A stretch of 64,000 nucleotides of DNA from Mugil cephalus. Taxonomy: Eukaryota; Chordata; Actinopteri; Mugiliformes; Mugilidae. The notes beneath the pieces were generated by a model, which was not told where the DNA came from, ran no database searches, and saw only the letters and a list, made by a program, of their open reading frames with translations. The translations under genes were made by a program, and so were the position numbers. Positions 1 to 12,700 of the stretch are shown here, piece after piece. The stretch covers positions 26,466,001-26,530,000 of the forward strand of contig NC_061771.1 of the NCBI RefSeq assembly GCF_022458985.1, in the 5' to 3' direction. Numbering within the stretch: the stretch's first letter is position 1; each line of letters begins with the position of its first letter.

Positions 1-1587
1 AAAATAATTTCCACCATCAGCCATCTCTGTCTCTCTCTCAGCCTTCACCTCTTCATTAGGGTTCATCGTGATACGGGGGAAACCACTTCCACCCGCGCCT
101 CCTCCTCCATCTCCTCCTCCCACCTCTTTAATTTAAACGGGCTAATCGCACGTGTGTTCGCTCGGTTATCATATGCCGCCCACCCACACACACAAACACT
201 CCCCACATCTTGCGCAACTGACAAAATGTATTTAAAAAAAAAAGCACCCGGCCGCTTCCTGGGAAAACAACTCATTAGACTGAATAATGCATGAGACGGT
301 GGAGGGAAAAAAAATTAATGCTCGTCTTCTCATAGGAGAGAAAAACAAAACAATAAACAAAAAATCTTCCTCTTTAATATAAACTGTCAGGTGAAAAGAA
401 GGAAATAAAACATTAAAATAGTTTTGGTTTGTAGAACTAAACAGTTGAATGTAAGTGTCTATTTAAAGAAGATGCTGTCTATCCATATATAGGCCTGTGG
501 ATAAATGGAAATTTTCAACAACAACATTTCATGGCCTTAAAGCCTGAGAATTGCAAATGGTTTAATAAAGCAGCCTGGAAGTTGTTTGAGAGGTCAGATT
601 ACACAGCGAAGCATGAAGCCTGTAATAAAGTGCTGCAAATGTTGCTTAATTTCAAGGGGTCAAGTCAAACGACACATCTAATCTTGGATAATTAAAGTCA
701 TTTTGTTATTATTCTGTTATCGAAAAAACATTCTTTCCGCACACTGCTACCACCCACATTTAACGCTCTATCCCACAGGTGACAAACATACGGCCCGCGG
801 GCCAATAGCAGGCCCCCAGAGTGTCTAATGTGGCCCGTAGCATGAGTTTGCATTCTCCTAATTTACTTGCACTAAAATAAACGACAAAAGTCTAGAGCTG
901 CCGTTACTCATAGAGGATATATGTCGACGTCACTGCCCCCCTGAGTGGCTAAAACATTGGGGAAATGTATCAGTAAATACAGCGAGACCGGGAAAAATGT
1001 GGATTAGCAGATCAAATTAGGGACAATGATCAGTGTTAGTTTAAGTTGGTTTTGGCTCATTTCAGTTAATGATAAATGTAGCTAAATAAAAGATGCTAAT
1101 GCTGAGGACTTTACTGAAAAGTAGCATTAGCCAGACAATACTCTAGCGTCTGTTTTATTGTTATTTACTGTTGGAACTGAAATAGTTAAATTAATATTTC
1201 CTGACACTAAATGTAAACCACAACACCAGGTTTCTATGTCTGGATTCCAGATGTTTCTTCGTAATGCAGCGATCCATTTACTTCTCTGTTCTTTGGCAGA
1301 TTTCTGTAAAAATATAAAATATATCTCTGACTGCTTTTCAAATATGTTGGTTCAGTCAATCGCACAACAGCTCTTCACCATTTTTTAAATTCAATTTCAC
1401 AATTTAGACGCTATTAAAGTCTATGATTCAAGCTAATGCTGCTAATCTCCATGCTCAACTTTTGCCACTCAGTGGCCGTAACCACGGAGACTTCAGCTTC
1501 CTGTGATGTCACACACCCTCTATAGGTTATTATTTTGTTATGTTGCTGCTCCATCCTCTCCACATTCCCTCCCTTCTCCCTGCTCAC
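1..1587. other. intron of tmprss6, no coding exon seen
   Basis: Minus-strand intron between the last visible tmprss6 protease exon and the missing terminal exons, which must lie left of the window. I searched the minus strand for the Gly-Asp-Ser-Gly-Gly active-site exon and did not find it. The stretch holds a hAT-like terminal fragment near 775-870 (motif GTGACAAACATACGGCCCGC) and a diverged dispersed repeat near 945-1530, part of which recurs at 56455-56600. Confidence 0.7.
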
Positions 1588-2545
1588 CTCCCTCCTGTAG
1601 CGCCCCCCACCCGGTGACCCAGCAGAGCAGGCCCGGCTCCAGTTGGTGGGTGGGCGGGGGCAGGCACGCGGGTCGAGCGTGTCCGGCGAGGAGCGCGGGG
1701 GCCGGGCGGTCCAGCTTCAGCAGGGCCAGGTCGTAGTCGTGGGACTCGTCGTCGTAGTACTGGTGGAGATGGATGCGTTGGACCCGAGCCACCTCTTCTA
1801 TGGGGCTGCTGCGGTTGAGCATTAGTTTACTGAGGTAGACCGTCCACACCGAGGGGGAGTAGAGGCTGCAGCGGGAGCACAAGTGATGTTTTTTTCCTGA
1901 CTTAGCACTAATAAAATAACATATGATGCCCATAAGCAGTGTTTGCCTTTTACGAAATATTTGAGCAGCTGTTATCTGTCTGTGTATGTTTGTTTGTTTT
2001 TTAATCTTCTCTATCCACTGAAATGCCAAGACTCAATGAAGGCTGCAAAAGCTTTTAAGCAGCATGCAGGAAAATGAAGTAGAGAGGAACTGTTAATCCT
2101 CTACAGGATGTTGCAGCTATAGTTTTGGCCCCGGTCCAGGCGGCTGATGCTGGGTTTTGAAGAGACACAGAATATATAAATACATAAATACTCTGGCTCT
2201 GAGTCAAGCAGGCTGTCGCCGCTAAACCTTGGACTTGGACTTGGAAGGATTCGACAAAGAAAGTTTTTTTTTTGCCGAGTACATTTTCCCTTCATGCATC
2301 CTCTAACATATGAAAATGAGTCACCAAAGTCGACGTGGAGAATGAAAAAAGAGCTCTTCCGGTTTCCCTCACTTACCGGTCGTCGTAGAAACAGTGGGCG
2401 GCAGACACCACCCACTGGTCGGAAATTAGCGCACCTCCGCAGATGTGGGTGCCCCGCACCTGCAGGCTGGCCTGCCATGGCCACTCCCCCTCCGAGGCGT
2501 CGGTACCCCCGACGATACGGCTGGAGAACTGCCTCAGGCCGCAGT
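1588..2545 (-). other. tmprss6: tmprss6 protease domain, His and Asp exons
   Basis: Exon 2545-2377 carries the Cys that tethers the protease to the stem (DCGLRQ), the zymogen cleavage site Arg|IVGG and the catalytic His in SAAHC. Exon 1865-1588 carries the catalytic Asp in [11 protein letters not shown] and ends in WGALQEG at a GTGAGC donor, phase 1. The exons for the Ser nucleophile and substrate pocket are not in the window, so activity cannot be judged from this sequence. Confidence 0.95.
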
Positions 2546-3745
2546 CTGAAGACGAAACACACAAAGGTTGTAGACACCAACCCCTACGTACTCCGATCAG
2601 CCACAGCATATTGACCACGTGACTAATATTGGCCCTAACACACCAGGGGATGGACTCCAGTAGATCTCTGAAGGTGCGTTGTGTTGTCTGGTAGCTAGCT
2701 AGCAGCAAATCCAAGTCAAGTTGTAGAGCCTCGGTTAATCTGATTTAACTGAACTCAGGATTATTGAACAGTTTTTGATGGATGTACTGCGTGTTTTAAG
2801 GCCTTTCTATCAGAACCAGCACAAACTTTTCCAGCAATTCAAGCAACAGTTTCTTCTTCTGTTGTGTCGGAGGCCACGGGCCGACCTTCCCTCCCAATGT
2901 TCATCAGTGAATCGGTTCACCTTTACCTTCCTTGGATGACTTTTAAAAGTGGCTGCCCACTGCAGACTGGGAACAACCCACTAGACTTGTCAGTCACAGT
3001 GGAGCCTCGCTGCGAAGAATATCCCACCCATTAGCAGTTTCCATGGTAACGTGTCAGTGGTCGTAATGCTGTGGCTGATCGGTGAAGATAAGTTGCAAAT
3101 AAACTTCCAGCAAATGTAAAGAAATTCATAATTCATAAGAAAAAGATGAAGAGAATCTGTTTTTGTTTTCTGAACTGATTTGACTTTCATTACAAAGAAG
3201 AGATGGAAAGTTTATGAATGGAGAATGAAAGCAGTTCGTCTTCTCACCGCACTGTTTCTCATCTGAGGCATCAGGGCAGTCGGTGACAGAGTCGCACTCC
3301 GGGTTCGGCTTCTTCAGACACGTGCCGTCAGCGCACACGTAGGTCATATCTGTACACTGCACACCTGGACGCACACACAGACGGACGTCAACGCTTAGTC
3401 CGACGAACTTTTAGAATTCGCGGAGAAAGTCAGATTTAGCAGATTTTCTGATCTTCTTTTAATCTTGTACACCTGAGTATAAACAGAAACTTCCAGTAGA
3501 ATAAACTCTGACTGGAGTTACGCAGAGCTCAGCTATTTCTCAGGCCACCTGTTGCCAGAGGCTGTCGGCTCTTTCTCTCATATACGTGTGAATGTGTGTT
3601 TACTCGTGGTGGGTGTGGGTTCGTTACCCTCGGTGCAGTTCATCTCGTCTGAGGCCTCCGGGCAGTCTGGGTGCTCGTCACACAGTTTGTAGTAGTCCAC
3701 ACACTGACTGTCCTCTGGACACTTAAACTGTGCCACACACACTGA

Positions 3746-3782
<37 letters not shown>

Positions 3783-6700
3783 ATATTAGTACCTGCTTTC
3801 ATTTTTGTTTACATGAAAACAGAAAGACAGATCATGTTGCAACATGGACTCTAATTAGTTGTGTTTGATTAGCAGCTAACACTAACCCTGTAACTCTTTC
3901 TTCTGTCCAAGTTGATTCATTCATTCAGAATTTAGATGAACGTCTTGCATCATTTGCAGCACACACTGACAGGACTCCCGTTAACGTTGTTTTGCTTTGA
4001 TGCGTAGCCATGAATGTTATATGTAATAAATCTGACAGCCTCCGATCTCCTAAAGGTGTCAAACATACGGCCCGCGGGCTAAAAGGGACCCACCAGAGTG
4101 TCTAACGTAGCCCCGCAGCATGAATTTGCAAAGTGGGAAAATAACATTAGAGGTGTTGGGAACATTCCTCGGATATTTCGATATTGACGTGATAACATCA
4201 CACAGTTGCTGCAGATTTGTCGGCTGCACATCCACGATGAGAATCCACCACATCCCAAAGTTGCTCTGTTGGACTGAGATCTGGTGACTGTGGAGGCCAT
4301 TGGAAAACAGTGAACTCATTGTCATGTTCCAGAAACCAGTTTGAGATGATATGAGCCTTGTGACATTATCCTGCTGGAAGTAGCCGTCAGAAGATGGTCC
4401 ACTGTGGTCATAAAGGGATGGACATGGTCAGCAACAATACTCAGGTAGGCTGTGGCATTTAAACCATGCTCAGTTTGTACTAAGGAGAAAATATCCCCCA
4501 CAACATCACATCACCAACACCAGCCTAAACCGTTGATACAAGGCAGGATGGATCCATGCTTTCATGTTGTTTACGATGAAATCAACCAGGCAACGTTTTT
4601 CCAGTCTTCTATTGTCCAGTGTTTATGAGCCTGTGTGAACTGTAGTCTCAGTTTCCTGTCCTTAGCTGACATTAGTGGCACCGGGTGTGGTCTTCTGCTG
4701 CTGTAGCTCATCTTCTTCAAGGTTCAACGTGTTGTGTGTTCAGAGATGTTATTCTACATTCCTTGGTTGTAACCAGTGGTTATTTGAGTTACTGTTGCCT
4801 TTCTATCATCTCCAACCAGTCTGCCCATTCTCCTCTGACCTCTCACGTCAACAAGGCATTTTTGCTCACTGGATATTTTCTGTTTCTCGGACCATTCTCT
4901 GTAAACCCTAGAGATAATTGTGCGTGAAAATCCCAGTAGATCAATAGTTTCTGAAATACTCAGACCAGCCCGTCTGGCACCAACAACCATATCACGTTCA
5001 AAGTCACTTAAATCCCCTTTGTTCCCCCAATCTGATGCTCAGTTTGAACTTCAGCGAGTTGTCTCGAACACCTCTACATGACTGAATGCATTGAATTGCA
5101 GCCATGTGTTTGGCTGATTAGCTATTTGTGCTAACAAGCAGTTGAACACTTGTACCTAGTAATGTTTTTTTTTTTTAAGGATAGTTTATTAAATGTAAAC
5201 ATTTGCCTTTTCTTCTTTGCATTAAAAAAATGGAAGAAGTCTTTAGTTATTGTTCAGTTGTGTTACTGGCTTCAGATCAAACTGGACTGTATGTGGCCCT
5301 CGAACTAAAATGACTTTGACACCCCCGTCCTAAAGTGTCTCAAGTGACCTCAGTAGTTGTGTAGCGTCTGATGAGCTGTAAATTCAGCAGTGTACCAGTG
5401 CATTTGGATTTACGGCCTCCTGCTGTCACGCTTATTATTTGAGAATTTATTTCCCCTCTAACTTCTGGTAGCGGCAGGAAACAATAAAATATGTGTCGAG
5501 AAGTGACTGTTGTGAAATATGTACCACAATTCCTCTCGTCAAGTCCGTTGGGACAGTCCTTGATCCCGTCGCACACAGGAACACAGAGGCCATTAACGGT
5601 GCACAGGAACTGGCCCGGGCAAGCTGTTCAGCACACAGATAAACACAACTCATTCGCACAAGGCAGAAACCTTCTTTATTGCTTATTCATCCACATTTGT
5701 CAACGTGCGTCACCGACTTACGATCCGACAGGTTGAAGATGCTGTAGTGCAGCTGGAGGCCTGGCCCTGTGAGCGACACCTCGGACGTCATGACAACAGT
5801 CGCCGTGGCGGAGAGCAGGAAGAGGCGCTCGTTGTAGGGCTGCAAACCTCTGGTGCCGCACAGTCTGAGAGACGAGAGAGACAGAGCGACAAATTGAGAG
5901 GAAACTGCTTCACTTTGGGCACAAGAAGAAGGCTGCAGCAGAGGAAGCGCTCTTTGAATAGCAATGGCCTTAACCCTGTGACTCTGAGCTTGTACCAAGG
6001 TGCAAACATCAAACACTATCCTGGGTGAATGTTGATTAGCAAGTACAAGATTTGTCAATATGAATGTAAACAGATACGAGAAAAATGCTTATATTGACCC
6101 TGTAATTGGCCGTACGGGACAATGCTGCCCCCTGCTGTTCAGTATAGAAAACAACTGTCATGATACAAACAGTTAACCTTTGTGACTTCGGTATTAACCC
6201 AGATGACATTTATGAACAAATACTTTAACTGATGTCAACATGTGAAACTTTTTCATATTTTTGCTTTAATGTACACTAATGATGTGCACTGATGAATCTG
6301 CGTTTTGCACCAACCAGTACCTCGCTGTCTTGTCCGCTACATTTTATAGCCTTAGCAATTAGACTTAGACGTTAATGATCCACAAGGGAAATGACTTAGT
6401 AGCTTCATTGCACATAAAAGTGAACACTCACAAAAAGTGAAAACCCCAAGAAAGATAAAATAAAATAAGATTAGTTAGTTTAAAATGAGTATTATCTAAT
6501 AAAATAAAATAATAATCAAAAATTTTAGCAATTTTAATTACCATCACACTGTAAACACAGAATACATTTATATTTCTATTTTTCTACATATATCTTTCAG
6601 AATGTTTTATTTTTTGTGTATTTCTATCATAATATTCCCAATTTTTTTTTTTGTATATATTCTTGTCAAATTCCACGCTACTGTGACAAGGAGATTTCCC

Positions 6701-9700
6701 ATACGTGAGGAAAATAAACAACGTCTTATGTCTTAATAATTCTTTTTTTTTTTGCTAGTATTTGTGCTGCAGCCACCTGTACATGGTATGGTGCACGAAA
6801 GTTAGAAGCAGAGCTCAGACTGAAATAGGCTCCGCACCTGTGCTCTAAACAGAGGCAGAATTTATTATTAAGTATTTGAGGAAGGAACGTTATCTTCAGG
6901 ACACAGCCTGTTCTCGTATAAGTCGGATTTTGTTTTGTGCTGCTCGGAAAACACCCACGTGTTTTTTTCCAAACCTTTTCAAAGTAGATTGCGCTGTGTA
7001 ATAAGTGGAGAAAAGAGCCTTGGAGATATGAGAAAATTAAAGAGTAATGCTTTAATGGCCGATCAGCTAGACTCACTGAGGTAAAGTCTACCTGCGGTTC
7101 TGGATGATCCACTGTCCCTGGGTACAAGCCTGGTTGTAAGTGGCCCTGCTCAGCTCGTAGCCCTCGAACTCCAGAGACAAACCCATCCCCGCATCGGGCA
7201 TCTGGAACAGGAAACACACACAATATCCTTTAATCACTCTGAGCCATTAACAGCTGCTTTTGGGGGACGTGTTTAATGTGCCGTTCACTTAATAAAGACT
7301 GTGTGCGTGGGTGAGGAACCTACAGTAAAACTCCAGGTGCAGTTGGTGTTTGGAGGGTAGTAGCTGGGGAAGAAAGGCGTCCTTAGCGTCCCCTGAACCC
7401 CCGACACCGCCTTCAGCTCTATGGTGGAATTACAGTCTGAGAAAGACAGCAAAAAAAAAAATAGAACAAGAAAATGTATCAGTGCAAATCCTCGAAATTC
7501 TCCTTCCTTGTATTGTCTCCACTGTGTCACTAATAGTTCTGACCCTGTGAACTGAATGTTGGGAATGACTGCCGCCATCAATGAGCGTCATAACTATGGG
7601 GTGGGGGTGTCTGGTCTGGTCTAGGTGGGTGCTACATGTCTAAGTAACATCCACATGAATGAATGCCAGGTCCAAAAGTTTGCCAGCAGAATGGTCAATG
7701 TCATTCACTTCTCCTGTCAGTGGTTTTAATATTGTGGCTGAATAACCATAGCACGTGAGTGAGCTTGTTGCCATGGAGCCATTCTCATCAATTCAAAGAA
7801 CCAAATCCAGCACCGTACAGCTACTTGTATTGATTTTCTCTCTGAGTCTTTTCTTTGTTAAATCGAGCTATGGACCCCTACACAGTTTGTAAACAATGTG
7901 ACGTTTTGTTTTTGTTTTGTTTTTAGGGGCGTGGCTTAACTGGAGGCAAAACATCTCAAAAACTATAGCCTGTAAACGCTGGTTAGCATATTTCATCGGA
8001 CTGTTTTGGCAAGAACGGATGAGGGAAACATATTTTTTAGAGAATATGCTAATACACTCACTCAAGTGAGACGGTGAGTGTTATTTTAAAAAGTTGACTC
8101 TGTCTGATGGGACTAAATTCACGGACCCCTACACTCTCAGTCACTTGATGAACGATTTGACCAAAGGAGGACACAGAGGGGACGGTGTTTGGTCTGTCTT
8201 TATCAAGTAAAAACCTCTCCAACAAAGACATTAGAAGAAGTCATGAAAACCACTGTGGAGGGTAACGTAGTAAATGCAACTTCAGCTTGGACACCTGCAT
8301 TAGCTCGTTGTTAGCATTAGCAGTAACAAAAATCCCCTAAAATAAGGATTAACTTAAGGTCATTTCAGTTACAGTTTAATCTAACTTATCCATAACGTTA
8401 TCCAGGCTGAAACTGATGATGCATCACATATTCATTTTATCTGATACGATTTGTGCACGTTGTTGATAATTGTGTAACTCCAGTACTTTCTTTTAATCGC
8501 CACATCTGGTATGTGGTAAAACTTCAAGGCAGTGTTTTATTTTTTTCTGGTTTTAGCCCCAGTAAATACAGCAAGACGACATTTTCATGGTTGAAAGTGA
8601 CAGCGTTCACCTCGAGCTTCCCTCTGTTCTGCCTCCAGCTACGTCACCGTGACGCCACAGTGACGTAGGCCATGAAGGGATCTACAGAGGTATCCATTCC
8701 AGTTTTATTGTGCTGCATTAAACCTACAGGTGTGTGTGTGGTGTGTTTCTAAACCTGTATGGGGAAGGCTGAGGTCTTACCCTGACGGTCCCAAGCTTGT
8801 GCTGCTAAAGAAAATGGGTCCTTGTAGTTGTACAGACCCTGTTTCCAAACCACTGTCATCCACTCGCCGGATGAGAGGACGCGCACAGCATGCTCATGTC
8901 TGCTGCAGCCATACACACTGGGGATAAAAACACACACACACAGAGATGCACCCAGGGGGAATGATTATTTTTCTTATTATCTATTTCTGTTCGTTACAAA
9001 TGAGTCCAAGACCTACAGTAGCTTAGCCCTTTCCAGGAAGAGAAACATAGGTCTGATGTGCAATAGCTTTAGTTTCTTTAATGTTCATCTGACACAGTAC
9101 TGTCAGGGAGGAATCTGATTGTTCCCAAATACGACAGATGGCGTTGCCCCCACAGAGCTCTGATCTCACTATTATAGAGTCAGCCTGGGATTATGTGATG
9201 AGGCCGAAGCAACTGATGCTTGGGATAAATGGAACTAGCGCTTAAAGTCACATCACAAACCGATTTGATTTGCTATTTGCAGCACTCATGCAGAATATAC
9301 GCGCCCTTGAACTCACGATGTGATGAGGTGATTGTCGGTCGGGGTGAGGGAGTTGTACACCACCAGCCTGTCGCGGCACTCGGGCAGCAGCCACTCCATG
9401 TGCAGCTCCAGCTGGAAGCCCGGGGCGGCCTGGAGGTGCCACAGGCAGGAGGAGCGCTGCGTGTCGGGGCCACGCAGAGCCACGGGGCTGCTGGACACCA
9501 CCTTCTGGTAGCGATAACAGTCTTTCATGGGCAAAGAAGCCAAAGATGAGGGTTAGGGGTTAGTTTCTACAGTTTATCCATAACTGACAATATCATGGGG
9601 CATTTTGATCATAAAGTTTGATTTTATGTGATGAGATGAACCCGTGGTGCCTTCAAATGAAGTTGTCTTTAGTACATTCACAGGAAGAATTTATATGAAT

Positions 9701-12700
9701 GGCATCTTCTTGCATTTATTCAACGACCTCGACAAACCAAAAATAAGTGAAAGCTATGACTATGTTTTTTTTTATTATTATTATTGTGATTTTGCAATAT
9801 GTCTTGTTCATATATCTTCTACACGGCAACAATCCAGTCTAGTCCTGACCACGTCCATCACGGTCTGGTTCAGATGTCCCACCAGACATGACAGGGACAA
9901 ACTGCAGAGAACAATCAGGTCTGCAGAGGAGATTATTGGCACCGACCTTCCCTCCATCCAGGACCTGCACCGGTCCAGAGCCAAGAGGGAGGCTGGTAAA
10001 AATCTCCACAGACCCCTTACACCCACACATCTGTTTAGACTCCTCCCCTCAGTCCAGAGTCATTATTTATTTATTTACGCTTTTATTTTTAGCTCATTGA
10101 AGTTCTGTGTTGTTCTATAAGTGAGCAAAGTGACTGAAGTCAAATTTCTTGTATGTGCACACATACGTGATCGATACAGCTGATTCAGATTCTGAGTATT
10201 TCTGACTGAAGCCCTGAGCTTGTCACAAAAATAGAATGCTAGGCAACCGAGCTCTCACGTCTCGCATTTCAGTAAGTTCACTCGTGTCACGTGACATTTC
10301 TCGCGCAGAAAAGTGATAAAACTCGCCGCACATAGACTTTAAAAGACATTAGTAATCTGAGACGAAGGCAGGCTGCTCCGCTTTTAACGGCGACCAATCA
10401 GCCAATCAGAAAATAGCATTTGTCGTTGCCAGGTGAAATAGGAGCGCCGTGATCACCGCTCTGCGAGAATGCGCGCACTCGTCAATGGGAGTGGAGGTCC
10501 GCGACCGGGAACCGAACAAGTCCACAATGAGTTTAGGAACTATGCAGGATATTTGCTTTATGAATCATGGCTCGTTATCTTTAAAGCCTTTAGTTTAAGC
10601 CACTGTTATTAGCTCTGCCTTGTTTTACTTTGCTTTGTCCTCTTCTCTAGGACCCATTTTCTCTGGTTTATGTTAAAGGTTCGGGCACTTTTCACATAAA
10701 CTAAGATGAAACCTTAATGTTAAACATCCCAGATGACTGATACCACATTTTGAAACAAAAAATTCCAGTGGACTGTCAATTAAATTTTGTATGATGTCAT
10801 TTTCATGTCATTTTACAATGAAGACATCGTATTAGTTTGTCTTGTATTGTAATTATTATGTAGTGTTGTTCCATGATTATTCTGTAGATATGCTTTTCCC
10901 GTGACATATTAAGCACCACAAGCCAACTGTACTTTCTGATGGTTGTTATTTTTCATGCATCAAAATTTTCTCCTGAGGCTGACAAAGTGCACTACTGCAC
11001 CGGATGCTAATTAAGTCAATCAAAATGGGCAGATTAATAAAAAATCATGAAATTAGTGATAAGCAAGTGGAGATGAAATGTGATACCAAACGAGGCTTTC
11101 AAAAGTTCTATAACTTTGGAGTCGGTTTCTGTTGGGAGCAGAACAAAAAAAAGACAAGATAAATTAAAACTGAACTTAACAGAATCTATATATAATATCT
11201 AATATTGCTGTTTTTTTTTTTTTCTGTCTCTGTCTCCCTCCTCTGCTTTTCCTCTCACCGCTGACGGACAGCGTAGGGATGTGGAAGAGGTATCCATCAA
11301 AGCTGGCGGTTTCCTGCTCCCGTGAGCCGCTGTACACCCTCAGGCCCTCCTCCAGGCTCCTGGTGACCTTGTCCAGTGTGACTACCCCGTCATGGCTGCT
11401 GGGTACAGACAGCACCGTCCAGAAGTGAGCCACAAGACTCCCCTCCCTGCAAAAAACAAAACAAAAAAACAACCATATACCCACACATTAACAAGGTTGT
11501 TTGCAGAAAACAGCACATTTCTCTACATTTCTGGAGCTTGAAGGTTCTTTAACGCTTAAAGCACATAAATCCCCTTGCCTGGCAACCAGTCAGCCGAGAC
11601 TATAGCTTTGCTGTTACTGTAAGCTACGACGTGAGGAATGTCACCGCTGTTGTGATGTGTCGATGACGCTTTTAGTCCTTGAACTCTAAACACATGCGAA
11701 GCAAAACTTTGACCTTTTGAGTCACCCGGTTTCACAGGAGAAACTGAAAACAACAACAGCGTCGGGTCGGCTGCAGTCACTTTCTCGGCGGCGGAAATCT
11801 GCACCCACTGAGCGCACGGAGTGGGTGACGATCACACTTGTCATTCAGCATTTTCTGCAGAGGCTGATCACTTAGAAGAGGGCGCGAATGAATGAGTGCA
11901 TATTAACCACCGCCGCCGTCGCGTCGGAACAGAGGGAGCTGTCTCAAACGGCCCAGGGGGGTCCTTATGTTAGCGACGTCGCATATTATGAAGCGCTTGT
12001 AAACTCAGTCACGCCCATCTCAGTGATTATTAGTGTGCTGTGCTAGATCGATCCACGTACCCAAAGGCGAACACTGTGGTGTAGTTGAAGTATCGAGAAA
12101 GGCTGGAGGCTCTCATGACTGTCTCTACCTGAGAGACAGAAAAAAAGACGGCAGCAGCAGGAGTTCATGAGTAAACATTCGTGATGCGTGATAGATGTCA
12201 GTGATACAGGAACTGCAAAGTATGTATATATAGCATGCTGGTGGTTTCCTCTGGATGAAATCTATCTATATCTATGCCCATCTGTACAACCAATCAGCCA
12301 AAACGTTAAAACCACTGACAGGAAAAGCAAAAAAACATTGCCTATTTTGTGTCAATACAATGCTCTGCCTGGAAACTGGGTTGTTGCTTAGACATGTGCA
12401 TTGACCAACAATGCCAACAGCCCACAGTCCATAGCGATGACACTCTTTGATTGTAGTTGGTAGCCATACTCAGGAGCAGGGTGCTAAACTAAAAAAACAT
12501 GAAGATCAGCAGAAGGTGTTGACCTGGCCTCCACATTCACTAGATCCCAAACTGATAAAGTATTTGTGGTATGATCCACCATAGAGGCCCCTCCCCTCAA
12601 CCCATAGGATCCAAAGTCCCCCACCACTAACAACATCCTGTTACCAGACACCGCAGCAAACTGTTTTGCGAAACCTACACAATGGTAGGAAAGTGGTCAT

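Larger units (their letters stand above)
3248..5623 (-). other. tmprss6: tmprss6 LDL-receptor class A repeat exons
   Basis: Three exons of 99, 114 and 117 nt (5623-5525, 3741-3628, 3364-3248) each encode one cysteine-rich calcium-binding repeat with the acidic Asp-Cys-Pro...Asp-Glu core ([30 protein letters not shown]). Each begins and ends in phase 1, so any could be skipped without a frameshift. The transposon block at 4048-5335 sits in the intron between the first and second. Confidence 0.93.
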
